DNA of 64,000 nucleotides from Isoptericola sp. BMS4 (GCF_011634835.1 NZ_SIRP01000001.1:2723511-2787510); one strand, 5' to 3'; shown: positions 45,484-54,576, counted from the stretch's first letter. Notes: a model not told the origin generated them from the letters alone. Made by a program: numbers and translations.

Positions 45484-46953
45484 ATGCATGACGTGGTGGT
45501 CGTCGGGAGCGGCCCGACAGGACTGATGCTCGCCGGCGAGCTGGCGCTGGCGGGGGTCGACGCCGTGGTGGTCGAACGGCGGGGCTCGCAGGACCTCGAC
45601 GGCTCGCGCGGCGGGGGGTTCCACGCGCGCACCGTCGAGCTGCTCGACCAGCGCGGCATCGCCGGGCCGTTCCTGGCCGAGGGCGAGCGGGTGCCGACGG
45701 TCACGTTCGGCGGGACGAGGATCGGGCTGGGCACCCTGCCGACTCGGCACGCGTTCACCTTGGCCCTCTTCCAGCCGCACGTCGAGCGGCTGCTGCTGCG
45801 GTGGGTCGAGGAGCAGGGGCAGGTGGTCCGGCACGGCACGGAGGTCACCGGGATCGTGGCCGACGACGACGGCGTCGACGTCCGGCTCGCCGCCGGCGAC
45901 GCGCTCCGGGCACGCTACGTCGTGGGGGCGGACGGGGGCCGCAGCCTGGTGCGGCGCGCAGCCGGCATCCGGCTCGTGGGCCCGGACGCCACCCGCAGCA
46001 CCCTGATCGCCGAGGTCGAGCTGGCCGGGGAGCCGGTGCCGGCCGGGACGGTGGACGCCCGGGGCACCCACGGCCTGCACCCCCTGGGCGACGGCACCGT
46101 CCGCGTGGTCGTGACCCAGGACGGCCCGCCGCCCGAGGACGAGCCCACGCTCCGCGACCTGCGGCGCGCGCTCGACGAGGTGTTCGGCACGGACTTCGGC
46201 GTCCACAGTCCCCGGTGGCTGTCCCGCTTCACCGACGCCACCCGGCAGGCGGAAACCTACCGGCGGGGGCGCGTGCTGCTGGCCGGCGACGCCGCGCACG
46301 TGCACTCCCCGACGGGGGGCCAGGGCATCGGCCTCGGGGTGCAGGACGCCGTCAACCTCGGCTGGAAGCTGGCACAGGTGGTCCAGGGCGCCTCCGGCGA
46401 GGAGCTGCTCGACACGTACCACGCGGAACGGCACCCGGCCGGGGCGCGCGCGCTCGGGTACACCATGGCCCAGTCCCTGTTCCAGCGGGCCGACCCGCGT
46501 CAGGAGGCCCTGCGCGGCATGCTCGACGAGGTGCTGCGCGTCGACCGGGCGGCCGAGCTGGTCGCCGCCCGCGTCACCGGCCTGGACGTGGCGTACGACC
46601 TCGGCACCGGGCACCCGCTGCTGGGGCGCCGGGTGCCGGACCTCGACCTCGTGACCGTCGACGGCCCGGTGCGGATGTTCGAGCTGCTGCACGAGGCACG
46701 CCCGGTCGTCCTGGAGCTCGGTGGTCCGCCGCTCGACGTCCGACCCTGGGCCGGGCGCGTCCGGAGGGTGACCGCGACCTGCGAGCACGGCTGGACGCTC
46801 CCGGCCGTCGGCGACGTGCCCGCACCGACAGGCGTCGTGGTGCGGCCCGACGGCCACGTGGCGTGGGTCGGCGAGGGCACCTCGGACGGGTTCGCGGACG
46901 CGCTCGCCCGCTGGTTCGGCTCCCCGGAGGAGGCCGGGCGCGGCGACGGCTGA
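45484..46953 (+). CDS. FAD-dependent aromatic monooxygenase, probable rifamycin monooxygenase
   Basis: A 489-residue class A flavoprotein monooxygenase. The FAD motifs are VVVGSGPTGLMLAGEL (GxGxxG), YVVGADGGRSLVRRAAG (DG motif) and RVLLAGDAAHVHSPTGGQG (GD motif). A C-terminal thioredoxin-like domain (~390-480) matches the Rox/polyketide hydroxylase group, as do SRGGGFHARTVELLDQRG and the overall length. The RAE-like repeat just upstream suggests induction by rifamycins and hence a Rox role, hydroxylating and inactivating the drug; sequence alone cannot exclude another aromatic substrate. ATG 45484 has GGAGG 6 bp upstream. Confidence 0.8.
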   Translation: MHDVVVVGSGPTGLMLAGELALAGVDAVVVERRGSQDLDGSRGGGFHARTVELLDQRGIAGPFLAEGERVPTVTFGGTRIGLGTLPTRHAFTLALFQPHVERLLLRWVEEQGQVVRHGTEVTGIVADDDGVDVRLAAGDALRARYVVGADGGRSLVRRAAGIRLVGPDATRSTLIAEVELAGEPVPAGTVDARGTHGLHPLGDGTVRVVVTQDGPPPEDEPTLRDLRRALDEVFGTDFGVHSPRWLSRFTDATRQAETYRRGRVLLAGDAAHVHSPTGGQGIGLGVQDAVNLGWKLAQVVQGASGEELLDTYHAERHPAGARALGYTMAQSLFQRADPRQEALRGMLDEVLRVDRAAELVAARVTGLDVAYDLGTGHPLLGRRVPDLDLVTVDGPVRMFELLHEARPVVLELGGPPLDVRPWAGRVRRVTATCEHGWTLPAVGDVPAPTGVVVRPDGHVAWVGEGTSDGFADALARWFGSPEEAGRGDG

Positions 46954-46969
46954 CCGCCGCCGGGGCCCG

Positions 46970-48298
46970 TCACGCCCGCCGCAGGACGGCGACCGCCTCC
47001 ACGTGGTGAGTGTGCGGGAACAGGTCGAACGCCCGCAGGTCGGCGAGCTCGTAGCCGCGCTCCGCGAGGTAGGCGACGTCGCGGGCCAGTGCGGCGGGGT
47101 CGCACGCGACGTAGACCACGCGCCGCGGGGAGCGCTCGGCGATCGCGTCGACCACCCCGCGCCCGGCTCCCGCCCGCGGCGGGTCGAGGACGACGACGTC
47201 CGCGTCCCCGACGGGCGCCCCGGCCACGTCCCCGCTCGCCAGCACCCGGTCGACGGCCCCCAGCCGCAGGTCGACCTGCGGCAGGTCGTGGGCGTTGCGG
47301 CGGGCGTCCTTCACGGCCCGGGCGTCGCTCTCGACAGCCACGACCGTGCCCGCGTCCCCGACGGCGCGCGCGAGCGGCAGGGTGAACAGGCCCGCGCCCG
47401 AGTAGAGGTCGAGCACCCGCCCGCCGGCCACGTCGCCGACGGCGTCCAGCACCGCCCCGGCCAGCAGCCCCGGCGCCTCGCGGTGCACCTGCCAGAACCC
47501 GTCGGCGGCGACCCGGTAGTGCAGGTCGCCTCCGCCGTCCCCGTCCACGGCACGCAGGCGGAGCGTCTCCGCCACCGCGCGGCGGGCGTTCGGCCGGGTG
47601 TCGGCGCGGCCCCGGCGCCACGGCGTGCCGTCGACCAGCAGCAGGGGCTCCGCGGACTCCCCCGCGGGGGCCACCAGCTCCAGGCGGGCGCCGGGCTCCC
47701 AGCGCCGCGTCCACACGCCCTCCGCCTCGGCGAGCGCGGCGACCCGGTCGGTGGCCAGGGGCATGCCGGTCAGCGGGACGACGTCGTGCGAGCGGAACCG
47801 CCGCATCCCCGCGCGCCCGTCGGCGCCGGCGGCCAGCTCGATCCGGGTGCGGTACCCGAGCCCGGCCCGCTCCTCGTCACCGGGGGCGGCCTCCACCTCG
47901 ACCGGACGGTCGAGCCGGGCCAGGCGGGCGAGCTGCTCGGCGAGCACGGCGGCCTTCCACCGCCGCTGCGCGGGCAGGGACACGTGCGCCAGCTCGCCCC
48001 CGCCGACCCCGCCCGGGCCGGCCTCGGGCCAGGCGGACGGCACCCGGTCCTCGGACGCCTCGAGGACCTCGACGGCGTCGGCGCGCCAGAACCGCTTGCC
48101 GGTCTCGGTGACGCGCGCCCGGACGCGCTCGCCGGGCAGGGTGTGGCGCACGAAGACCACACGGCCGTCGAGGCGGGCGACGCAGTGCCCGCCGTGCGCG
48201 ACCGGGCCGACCTCCAGGTCGACCTCCCGGCCGACCTCGGGGTCGACGGCGGCGGGGGCGACGGGACGGCGGGGAGCGGAACGGCGGGGACGAGGCAT
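46970..48298 (-). CDS. TrmA/RumA-type class I RNA methyltransferase
   Basis: A 442-residue SAM-dependent RNA uracil-5-methyltransferase-like protein. An N-terminal TRAM domain (about 20-80, VGPVAHGGHCVARLDG) is followed by the central domain and the Rossmann part with VLDLYSGAGLFTLPLA (SAM), VVLDPPRAGAG and the catalytic cysteine in VVYVACDPAALARD. The four-cysteine iron-sulfur motif of RlmD is not evident. It probably makes m5U in rRNA or tRNA. ATG 48298 is chosen; the open frame continues far upstream but only as antisense shadow of the permease gene. Confidence 0.9.
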   Translation of the reverse strand: MPRPRRSAPRRPVAPAAVDPEVGREVDLEVGPVAHGGHCVARLDGRVVFVRHTLPGERVRARVTETGKRFWRADAVEVLEASEDRVPSAWPEAGPGGVGGGELAHVSLPAQRRWKAAVLAEQLARLARLDRPVEVEAAPGDEERAGLGYRTRIELAAGADGRAGMRRFRSHDVVPLTGMPLATDRVAALAEAEGVWTRRWEPGARLELVAPAGESAEPLLLVDGTPWRRGRADTRPNARRAVAETLRLRAVDGDGGGDLHYRVAADGFWQVHREAPGLLAGAVLDAVGDVAGGRVLDLYSGAGLFTLPLARAVGDAGTVVAVESDARAVKDARRNAHDLPQVDLRLGAVDRVLASGDVAGAPVGDADVVVLDPPRAGAGRGVVDAIAERSPRRVVYVACDPAALARDVAYLAERGYELADLRAFDLFPHTHHVEAVAVLRRA

Positions 48299-48324
48299 GC
48301 CGACCATTCTCCCCGACTCGCGAC

Positions 48325-50325
48325 TCAGAACGGACCGCGGCCCGGGGCGTAGGAGGTGCCCTCCAGGCCCGTCTGCCCCGCGCTGGACGACAGCTGCCAC
48401 GGCACCGACGCCACGACGACGCCCGGCGTGAACAGCAGCCGGCCCTTGAGCCGCAGCGCGGACTGGTTGTGCAGCAGCTGCTCCCACCAGTGCCCCACCA
48501 CGTACTCGGGGATGTAGACGACGACGAGGTCGCGCGGCGAGTCGCGCCGGACCGACCGTACGTACTTGAGCACGGGGCGGGTGATCTCGCGGAACGGGGA
48601 GTCCAGGACCCGCAGGGGCACCGGCAGGTCGAGCGCCTCCCAGCGGGTCCGCAGGTCCTCGATCTCCTCCGGGTCGACCCCGACCGTGACCGCCTCGAGC
48701 ACCGACGGGCGCGAGGCGCGCGCGTAGGCGAGGGCCCGCATCGTCGGCTTGTGCACCTTCGAGACCAGCACGATGGCGTGCACGCGGCTCGGCAGCGCCC
48801 GCGCCGCCGACGTGTCGTCGAGGGCCAGCTCGCCCTGCACCCGGTCGTAGTGCTTGCGGATGGCGCGCATGAGCACGAACAGCGCCGCCATCGCCACGAC
48901 CGTGATCCACGCGCCGTGGGTGAACTTCGTCACGAGCACGATGAGCAGCACCGCGGCGGTCATCACGAACCCGACGCCGTTGACCACGCGCGAGCGCTTC
49001 ATCCGCGAGCGCTGCTGCGGCGACGGCTCCTTGCGCAGGGCCCGCGTCCAGTGCCGCAGCATGCCGAGCTGCGACAGGGTGAACGAGACGAACACGCCGA
49101 CGATGTAGAGCTGGATGAGGCGCGTCACCTGCGCGTCGAACGCGACCACCAGCACCGCGGCGGCGGCCGCCAGCGTGAGGATGCCGTTGGAGAACGCCAG
49201 CCGGTCGCCGCGGGTGTGCAGCTGCCGGGGCAGGTACCCGTCCTTGGCGAGCATCGACCCGAGCATCGGGAACCCGTGGAACGACGTGTTCGCGGCGAGC
49301 AGCAGGATGAGCGCGGTGAGCACGACGACGACGGAGGCCACCACGGGCAGGCCGGCGAAGACCGTCTCGGCGAGCTGCCCGAGCACGGGGTGCTGGGTGT
49401 AGTCGTCGGGCACGGGCGCCCCGCCGTCGCTCAGCTGCGACGCGGGGTCCTCCACGTAGCGCACACCGGTGGCACGGGCGAGCAGCAGGATCGTCATGAG
49501 CATCGCCGCGCTGACGATGCCCAGCAGCGCCAGCGTCATCGCGGCGTTGCGCGCCTTGGGCCGGCGGAACGCGGGCACGCCGCTGTTGATCGCCTCCACG
49601 CCGGTGAGCGCCACCGCGCCGGAGGCGAAGGCCCGCGCGACGAGGAACGCGCCCGCCACCCCCACGAGACCCTGCTCGAACCCGGCGGCCGGAATCACGT
49701 CGTACGCCGCGCTCTCGGCCTGCGGCAGGGTGTCGCCCAGGTACCGCACGCCCCCGACCACGGCGAGCAGCCCCATGACACCCATGAAGCAGTACACGAG
49801 GACGGCGAACACGCGGCCCGACTCGCGCACGCCGCGCAGGTTGAGGATCGTCAGCACCACGACGAGACCGACCGCGAGCAGCTCCTCGTGCCCCCGCAGC
49901 GCCGGGACGATCGTCGCGCCGTACTGGGCGGCGGAGGAGATCGAGACGGCGACGGTCAGCACGTAGTCCACGAGCAGCGCCGAGGCGACGCCCACCCCGG
50001 CGGACCGGCCGAGGTTCGTCGTCGCGATCTCGTAGTCGCCGCCGCCCGAGGGGTAGGCGCGCACGTTCTGCCGGTACGACGCGACCACGACGACGAGGAC
50101 CGCCACGACGACCAGCCCGACCCAGGGGGAGATCGCCGTGGCGCCGATGCCGGCCACGGCGAGCATCAGCAGGATCTCGTCCGGGGCGTACGCCATGGAC
50201 GACAGGGCGTCCGAGGCGAAGACGGGCAGCGCGAGGCGCTTGCTCAGCAGCGTGCGCCCCGCGCTCTCGCTGCGGATGGGGCGTCCGAGCAGCAGCCGTT
50301 TGGCCGCGTCTGCGATGTCCGACAC
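48325..50325 (-). CDS. APC-superfamily permease, KimA-like potassium importer
   Basis: A 666-residue membrane protein: about 12 transmembrane helices (to ~residue 460), then a cytosolic C-terminal domain (~490-640, HAIVLVSKVHKPTMRALAYA, DLVVVYIPEY) like the UspA-fold tail of KimA. The motif LPVFASDALSSMAYAPDEIL at the first helix is typical of the KimA/YdaO branch. It lies back to back with two TrkA proteins, which strengthens a K+ role over amino acid transport. TAGCAT at 50339-50334 on this strand precedes GTG 50325 by 8 bp (leaderless). Confidence 0.85.
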   Translation of the reverse strand: MSDIADAAKRLLLGRPIRSESAGRTLLSKRLALPVFASDALSSMAYAPDEILLMLAVAGIGATAISPWVGLVVVAVLVVVVASYRQNVRAYPSGGGDYEIATTNLGRSAGVGVASALLVDYVLTVAVSISSAAQYGATIVPALRGHEELLAVGLVVVLTILNLRGVRESGRVFAVLVYCFMGVMGLLAVVGGVRYLGDTLPQAESAAYDVIPAAGFEQGLVGVAGAFLVARAFASGAVALTGVEAINSGVPAFRRPKARNAAMTLALLGIVSAAMLMTILLLARATGVRYVEDPASQLSDGGAPVPDDYTQHPVLGQLAETVFAGLPVVASVVVVLTALILLLAANTSFHGFPMLGSMLAKDGYLPRQLHTRGDRLAFSNGILTLAAAAAVLVVAFDAQVTRLIQLYIVGVFVSFTLSQLGMLRHWTRALRKEPSPQQRSRMKRSRVVNGVGFVMTAAVLLIVLVTKFTHGAWITVVAMAALFVLMRAIRKHYDRVQGELALDDTSAARALPSRVHAIVLVSKVHKPTMRALAYARASRPSVLEAVTVGVDPEEIEDLRTRWEALDLPVPLRVLDSPFREITRPVLKYVRSVRRDSPRDLVVVYIPEYVVGHWWEQLLHNQSALRLKGRLLFTPGVVVASVPWQLSSSAGQTGLEGTSYAPGRGPF

Positions 50326-50416
50326 GACGACCCATGCTATGCCCGTGCGCGCACGTCGGCGCGTCCCGCCCACGTGAGACCGCGCGCACCGCCGGAGCAG
50401 GTATAGCGTTTCGCAC
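50326..50416. promoter_or_regulatory. Divergent promoter region of the potassium uptake genes
   Basis: This 91-bp gap serves both directions: TAGCAT (50339-50334, minus) for the permease and TATAGC (50402-50407, plus) for trkA, each spaced for a leaderless start. There is no room for a c-di-AMP riboswitch of the ydaO type in either leader. Confidence 0.6.
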
Positions 50417-51085
50417 GTGCACTTCGTGATCATGGGTTGCGGCCGCGTCGGGTCGACCCTCGCCCAGACGATCGAGTCCCGCGGGCACTCCGTGGCCGTC
50501 ATCGACCAGAACCCGGACTCGTTCCGCCGCCTGTCGGCGGAGTTCGCCGGGCAGAAGGTGACGGGCGTCGGCTTCGACCGCGACACCCTCACCCAGTCGG
50601 GGATCGAGGACGCCTACGGGTTCGCCGCGGTGTCCGACGGCGACAACTCCAACGTGCTGGCGGCTCGCGTCGCCCGCGAGACGTACGGGGTGGGCAACGT
50701 CGTCGCACGCATCTACGACCCGCAGCGCGCGGAGATCTACCAGCGGCTCGGCATCCCGACGGTGGCCACCGTGCGCTGGACGGCCGACCAGGTGCTGCGG
50801 CGGATGCTCCCCCTCGGCGCCACCGACGAGTACCGCGACCCCTCGGGGCAGGTGCGCCTGGCCGAGCTGGACTACCACCCCGGGTGGACGGGGGCGACCG
50901 TCGCCAGGATCGAGGCGGCGAGCGGCGCCCGGGTCGCGTTCCTGTCCCGCTACACCGAGGGCCTGCTGCCGACGGGCGAGACCGTCCTGCAGGAGAACGA
51001 CGTGCTGCACGTCCTGATGCGCGACGAGGACGCCGCGCACGTGGAGCGCACGCTCACGCACGCCCCGCGCGAGGAGGAGGTCTGA
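50417..51085 (+). CDS. TrkA-type potassium uptake regulatory protein (CeoB-like)
   Basis: A 222-residue RCK protein. The RCK-N Rossmann domain has HFVIMGCGRVGSTLAQ and VAVIDQNPDSFRRL; the C-terminal RCK-C domain covers ~140-215. It binds NAD(H)/ATP and gates a K+ transporter on the inner membrane face. A second trkA gene starts within its stop (TGATG), so they are translationally coupled and probably act as a heteromer. Confidence 0.9.
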   Translation: MHFVIMGCGRVGSTLAQTIESRGHSVAVIDQNPDSFRRLSAEFAGQKVTGVGFDRDTLTQSGIEDAYGFAAVSDGDNSNVLAARVARETYGVGNVVARIYDPQRAEIYQRLGIPTVATVRWTADQVLRRMLPLGATDEYRDPSGQVRLAELDYHPGWTGATVARIEAASGARVAFLSRYTEGLLPTGETVLQENDVLHVLMRDEDAAHVERTLTHAPREEEV

Positions 51086-51882
51086 TGCGCGTCGTCATCG
51101 CCGGGGCCGGGTCCGTCGGCCGGTCCATCGCCCGCGAGCTGCTGTCGCACGACCACGAGGTCGTCCTGGTGGACAAGAACCCCGCCGCGATGCGCGTGGC
51201 GCAGGTGCCCGAGGCCGACTGGCTGCTCGCCGACGCGTGCGAGCTCAGCTCGCTCGAGGGGGCCGAGGTCACGGAGGCGGACGTCGTCGTGGGCGCCACG
51301 GGCGACGACAAGGTCAACCTCGTGTTCTCGCTGCTGTGCAAGACGGAGTTCGGGGTCCCCCGCACGGTGGCGCGCGTGAACAACCCGAAGAACGAGTGGA
51401 TGTTCGACGGGTCGTGGGGGGTGGACGTCGCCGTGTCGACACCGCGGATCATGACCGCGATGGTCGAGGAGGCGGTGGCGGTCGGCGACCTCGTGCAGAT
51501 CTTCACGTTCCAGCAGTCGGGCGCCGACCTCCTCGAGGTCACGCTGCCCGCCGACTCCGTCCTCGTGGGGCGGCGCGTCGGCGACGTCGAGTGGCCGCCC
51601 GACACGGTCCTGGCCTGCATCGTCCGTGGCGCGATGCCGATCGCGCCGAGCGTCGACGACACCCTCGAGGCCGGCGACGAGCTGCTGCTGGTCGCCGGCG
51701 GCGAGGCCGAGGAGAGCGCGCTGCAGCACCTGCTCTCCGGGGACGGGCGCGCCGAGCCGCAGGACGAGACGCCGGACGAGACACCCGGCGAGTCTCCCGG
51801 CACCGACGGGGAGGTGCCCTTCGAGGCGCACGTGGTGGCGCCCGAGGCGCCTCAGGACGACGCCGGGCCGTCCGGCCGCTGA
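51085..51882 (+). CDS. TrkA-type potassium uptake regulatory protein (CeoC-like)
   Basis: A 265-residue RCK protein with RCK-N (MRVVIAGAGSVGRSIARELL, VVLVDKNPAAMRV) and RCK-C (~135-215, VLVGRRVGDVEWPPDTVLAC), then an acidic disordered tail of ~45 residues (DETPDETPGESPG). It pairs with the gene just upstream. Its 3' end overlaps the convergent DUF3159 gene by 31 bp. Confidence 0.9.
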   Translation: MRVVIAGAGSVGRSIARELLSHDHEVVLVDKNPAAMRVAQVPEADWLLADACELSSLEGAEVTEADVVVGATGDDKVNLVFSLLCKTEFGVPRTVARVNNPKNEWMFDGSWGVDVAVSTPRIMTAMVEEAVAVGDLVQIFTFQQSGADLLEVTLPADSVLVGRRVGDVEWPPDTVLACIVRGAMPIAPSVDDTLEAGDELLLVAGGEAEESALQHLLSGDGRAEPQDETPDETPGESPGTDGEVPFEAHVVAPEAPQDDAGPSGR

Positions 51883-52685
51883 CCGCGCTCGGACGGCCCG
51901 GGCACGCCGCCGGCGGGCTCCGGGGCCCGGTGCGCACCGCGCACGACGGCCCAGGTGAGCCAGAGCACGAGCCCCCACAGCGGGATGCCGAGCACCAGGT
52001 GCGCGGTGCCGAGCCAGCCGACGTCACCGGAGAAGTACAGCGGCACCTTGACGATCAGGCGCACCGCGAACAGCCCCGCCCAGAACCAGGTCGCGATCGT
52101 GTAGCGGCGCAGCAGGTCGGGGTCGCGGCGCCAGGCCGACAGCCCGGCCAACGGCCCCGCCGCGGGCGTCGCCTCGGCGTCGGACGCCGGCTCGCCGGTC
52201 CCGTCGCGGGCGCCGTCCGGCCCCGTGCCGCCCCGGGTGCGGGCGCCCGCCTGCTCGGCGAAGCCGGACCGCAGCGCCTCCACGACCAGCCCCACCAGGG
52301 GCCAGCGCGCGACGACGGAGGCGAGGACCGCCACCAGGTAGACGGCGTTGGTCCACAGCCCCCAGGCGTAGAAGTCCTTGGCCTCGCCGGAGCGCCAGGC
52401 CCAGAACACCCCGACGCCGATGCCCAGCAGCCCGCCGAGCGCCTGCGTGACGGGCGTGCGCTGCGCCAGGCGTGCCACGACGGCCACCAGCGCGGCGCCC
52501 ACGGAGGCGCCCAGCGACCACGCGAGGTCGGACGTCACCACGTACACGACGACGAACAGCAGTCCGGGGGCGACGGCCTCGACGGTGCCGCGCACCCCGC
52601 CGACGGCCTCGGCGAAGGAGAACGAGTCCGCGGTGACGGCGCGCACGCCCCGACCGCTGGCGCCCGTCTCCGGCCCGGCCGTCAC
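51852..52685 (-). CDS. DUF3159 family membrane protein
   Basis: A 277-residue integral membrane protein of the DUF3159 family with about six helices in two groups (residues ~35-150 and ~205-260) separated by a Gly/Ala-rich loop. Conserved blocks: LLFVVVYVVTSDLAWSL, WTNAVYLVAVLAS and IVKVPLYFSG. Function unknown. GTG 52685 overlaps the stop of the OB-fold gene by 4 bp (coupling). The position next to OB-fold, DUF3710 and dut is conserved in actinobacteria. Confidence 0.88.
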   Translation of the reverse strand: MTAGPETGASGRGVRAVTADSFSFAEAVGGVRGTVEAVAPGLLFVVVYVVTSDLAWSLGASVGAALVAVVARLAQRTPVTQALGGLLGIGVGVFWAWRSGEAKDFYAWGLWTNAVYLVAVLASVVARWPLVGLVVEALRSGFAEQAGARTRGGTGPDGARDGTGEPASDAEATPAAGPLAGLSAWRRDPDLLRRYTIATWFWAGLFAVRLIVKVPLYFSGDVGWLGTAHLVLGIPLWGLVLWLTWAVVRGAHRAPEPAGGVPGPSERGQRPDGPASS

Positions 52686-53050
52686 TCGCCCGCCCTGGCG
52701 CGCAGCTCGTACCGGGGGTTGAACATCGTGCGGCGTCCGCCGACGTCGCAGACCATGCCCTCGACGCGGATGCGCCGGCCGGGCTCGACGCCCGCGATCG
52801 TGCGGCGTCCGAGCCACACCAGGTCGAGCGAGCCCGAGCCGTCGTACAGCTCGGCCTCGACCGTGGGGACGCCCTCGCGGGGTCGCAGGACGACGGAGCG
52901 CAGGACTCCGGCCACGCCGGCACGTCGGCGGTCGGCGAGGTCGGCGACCGGTCGGCAGCCGCGGTTCGCGGCGGCCTCGTGGCGCTCCTCGTCGGCGGCG
53001 ACCTCGTCGGCGGACGCGAGCGCGTGCCGGACAGCGGTGCGCAGGGACAT
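52682..53050 (-). CDS. OB-fold nucleic acid-binding domain protein
   Basis: A 122-residue protein with a single OB fold (~45-118): AGVAGVLRSVVLRPREGVPT, AELYDGSGSLDLVWLGRRTI and PGRRIRVEGMVCDVGGRRTM, as in the anticodon-binding/RecG wedge type. It probably binds RNA or single-stranded DNA; partner unknown. It starts at ATG 53050, 14 bp after the DUF3710 stop, and overlaps DUF3159. Confidence 0.87.
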   Translation of the reverse strand: MSLRTAVRHALASADEVAADEERHEAAANRGCRPVADLADRRRAGVAGVLRSVVLRPREGVPTVEAELYDGSGSLDLVWLGRRTIAGVEPGRRIRVEGMVCDVGGRRTMFNPRYELRARAGE

Positions 53051-53064
53051 GGTGCTCGCCTGCC

Positions 53065-53859
53065 TCAGCGGGTCTCGGTGATCTCCGGCCCGCGCGTCAG
53101 CGGGTCGAAGCTGGGGGTGTCGGGGGTCGCGTCGGTGGGCGCGGCGGCCTCGTCCGTGGCCTCGGCGGCCTTGCCGCCCGGGCGCGACTTCTGCGGCATC
53201 GTCAGGGTGAGCAGGTCGCGGGGCGGGCGCGGGTTGCCGTCGCGCACGACGACGACGTTGGCGAAGACGGACTCCAGCGGCTTCGCGGCCTCCGCGTCCA
53301 CGGCGGCACGGCCGGAGAGCACGCCGCGCAGGAACCATCGCGGCCCGTCGACGCCGACGAACCGGGCCGGCCGCACCGCCGGCTTGCCGTCCTGCCCGGT
53401 GGCCGGGACCCGGGCGATCAGCTCGCGCCCGAAGGTGCCGGGGACGTCGTCGACGGTGCCGCCCTGGCGGGTGATCGACCCGGCGATCTCCGTGCGCACC
53501 TCGTCCCAGATGCCCTCGGTGCGGGGGGCGGCGAACGCCTGCACCTGCAGCCCCGAGCCGCCCAGGGTGGCCGAGACGCCGGTGACCTTCTGCGTCTTCT
53601 TGTCGATCTCCATGCGCAGCTCGAGGCCGGGCAGCACGGGCAGCCAGATCGCGCCCAGGTCGACCCGCGGTCCCATGCTGGTCACCTGGTCGGCGTCGAA
53701 GGGTCCGCGCCCCGGCTTCGCCTCGGCGCCGGGAGCGGCGTCCTGTGCCGCGTCGTCGGCGCCGGCGGGCTCGCCCTCGGCGGGCGCGGCCGCGCCGGTG
53801 GCGGCGTCGTCGGCAGGGTCGGACGCCTTCTTCGACGCGTTGCGCCGGAACAGCCCCAC
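53065..53859 (-). CDS. DUF3710 family protein
   Basis: A 264-residue protein of the DUF3710 family. An acidic Ala-rich leader (1-55, FRRNASKKASDPADDAATG) precedes the conserved core RVDLGAIWLPVLPGLELRME, VQAFAAPRTEGIWDEVR and DGPRWFLRGVLSG. Function unknown. GTG 53859 (VGLFRRNASKK) has a GGAG upstream and is the usual family start. It lies in the dut-DUF3710-OB-DUF3159 block. Confidence 0.9.
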   Translation of the reverse strand: MGLFRRNASKKASDPADDAATGAAAPAEGEPAGADDAAQDAAPGAEAKPGRGPFDADQVTSMGPRVDLGAIWLPVLPGLELRMEIDKKTQKVTGVSATLGGSGLQVQAFAAPRTEGIWDEVRTEIAGSITRQGGTVDDVPGTFGRELIARVPATGQDGKPAVRPARFVGVDGPRWFLRGVLSGRAAVDAEAAKPLESVFANVVVVRDGNPRPPRDLLTLTMPQKSRPGGKAAEATDEAAAPTDATPDTPSFDPLTRGPEITETR

Positions 53860-53998
53860 GGGGGATCTCCTTCGTTCGGTTCGTCCAGTCACGACCGGCC
53901 CGGCTCGGGCCCGCCTCTCCTCATCCACACTAGACCGACGGCGCGACACTCAGGTGCCGCCCGCCGCCCGGCCCCGCCGTGCGGGTCGAGGCCTGCGC

Positions 53999-54499
53999 TC
54001 AGGCCTGCGTCCAGCCCCCGCTGGAGCCGAGGCCCCCGTCGCCGCGGTGCGACCCGGGCAGCGTGGTCGCCGTCAGGAACCGGGCCCGCTCGACCCGCTG
54101 CACGACGAGCTGCGCCACACGGTCGCCCCGTCGCAGCGTGACCGCCTCGGTGGTGTCCGTGTTGAGCAGGATCACCTTGATCTCGCCCCGGTACCCGGCG
54201 TCGATCGTCCCCGGCGCGTTCACCACGGTCAGCCCGTGGCGGGCGGCCAGGCCGGACCGGGGGTGGACGAACGCGGCGAACCCGTCGGGCAGGGCGATCG
54301 CGACGCCCGTGGGCACCGTCACACGGCCCTGCGGCGGGATCTCGACGTCGACGGTGGTGGTCAGGTCGGCCCCGGCGTCACCGGGGTGCGCGTACGCCGG
54401 CGGGGCGACGGCGTCGTCCAGGAGGGTGACCAGGACGTCGACGGTGCTGCCGTCCGGGGTCGCGTCCGGGCTCACGGGCTGGCTCACGGTCTCAGGCAC
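53999..54499 (-). CDS. dut: dUTP diphosphatase
   Basis: A 166-residue trimeric dUTPase with all five motifs: HPGDAGADL (I), HPRSGLAARHG (II), VNAPGTIDAGYRGEIKV (III), RRGDRVAQLVVQ (IV) and GDGGLGSSG (V). It hydrolyses dUTP to dUMP and PPi. A 15-residue extra N-terminus precedes the fold. TACGCT just upstream on this strand is spaced for a leaderless start at GTG 54499, excluding the upstream open frame. Confidence 0.96.
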   Translation of the reverse strand: MPETVSQPVSPDATPDGSTVDVLVTLLDDAVAPPAYAHPGDAGADLTTTVDVEIPPQGRVTVPTGVAIALPDGFAAFVHPRSGLAARHGLTVVNAPGTIDAGYRGEIKVILLNTDTTEAVTLRRGDRVAQLVVQRVERARFLTATTLPGSHRGDGGLGSSGGWTQA

Positions 54500-54576
54500 C
54501 CCGGCAGCGTAGCCGACGGGCCGGCGACGGCGGCCGGGCGTCCCCCGCGCGTCCGTCCGGCTGGGATGATGGGGCC

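Noticed and set aside
50326-50416. Possible c-di-AMP (ydaO) riboswitch before the KimA-like permease
   Set aside because: The gap is 91 bp, holds two leaderless promoters and cannot fit the riboswitch.
46970-51061. A 1363-codon frame fusing the TrmA-type methyltransferase to upstream sequence
   Set aside because: The region beyond 48298 is a shadow of the permease and trkA genes; the family start is ATG 48298.
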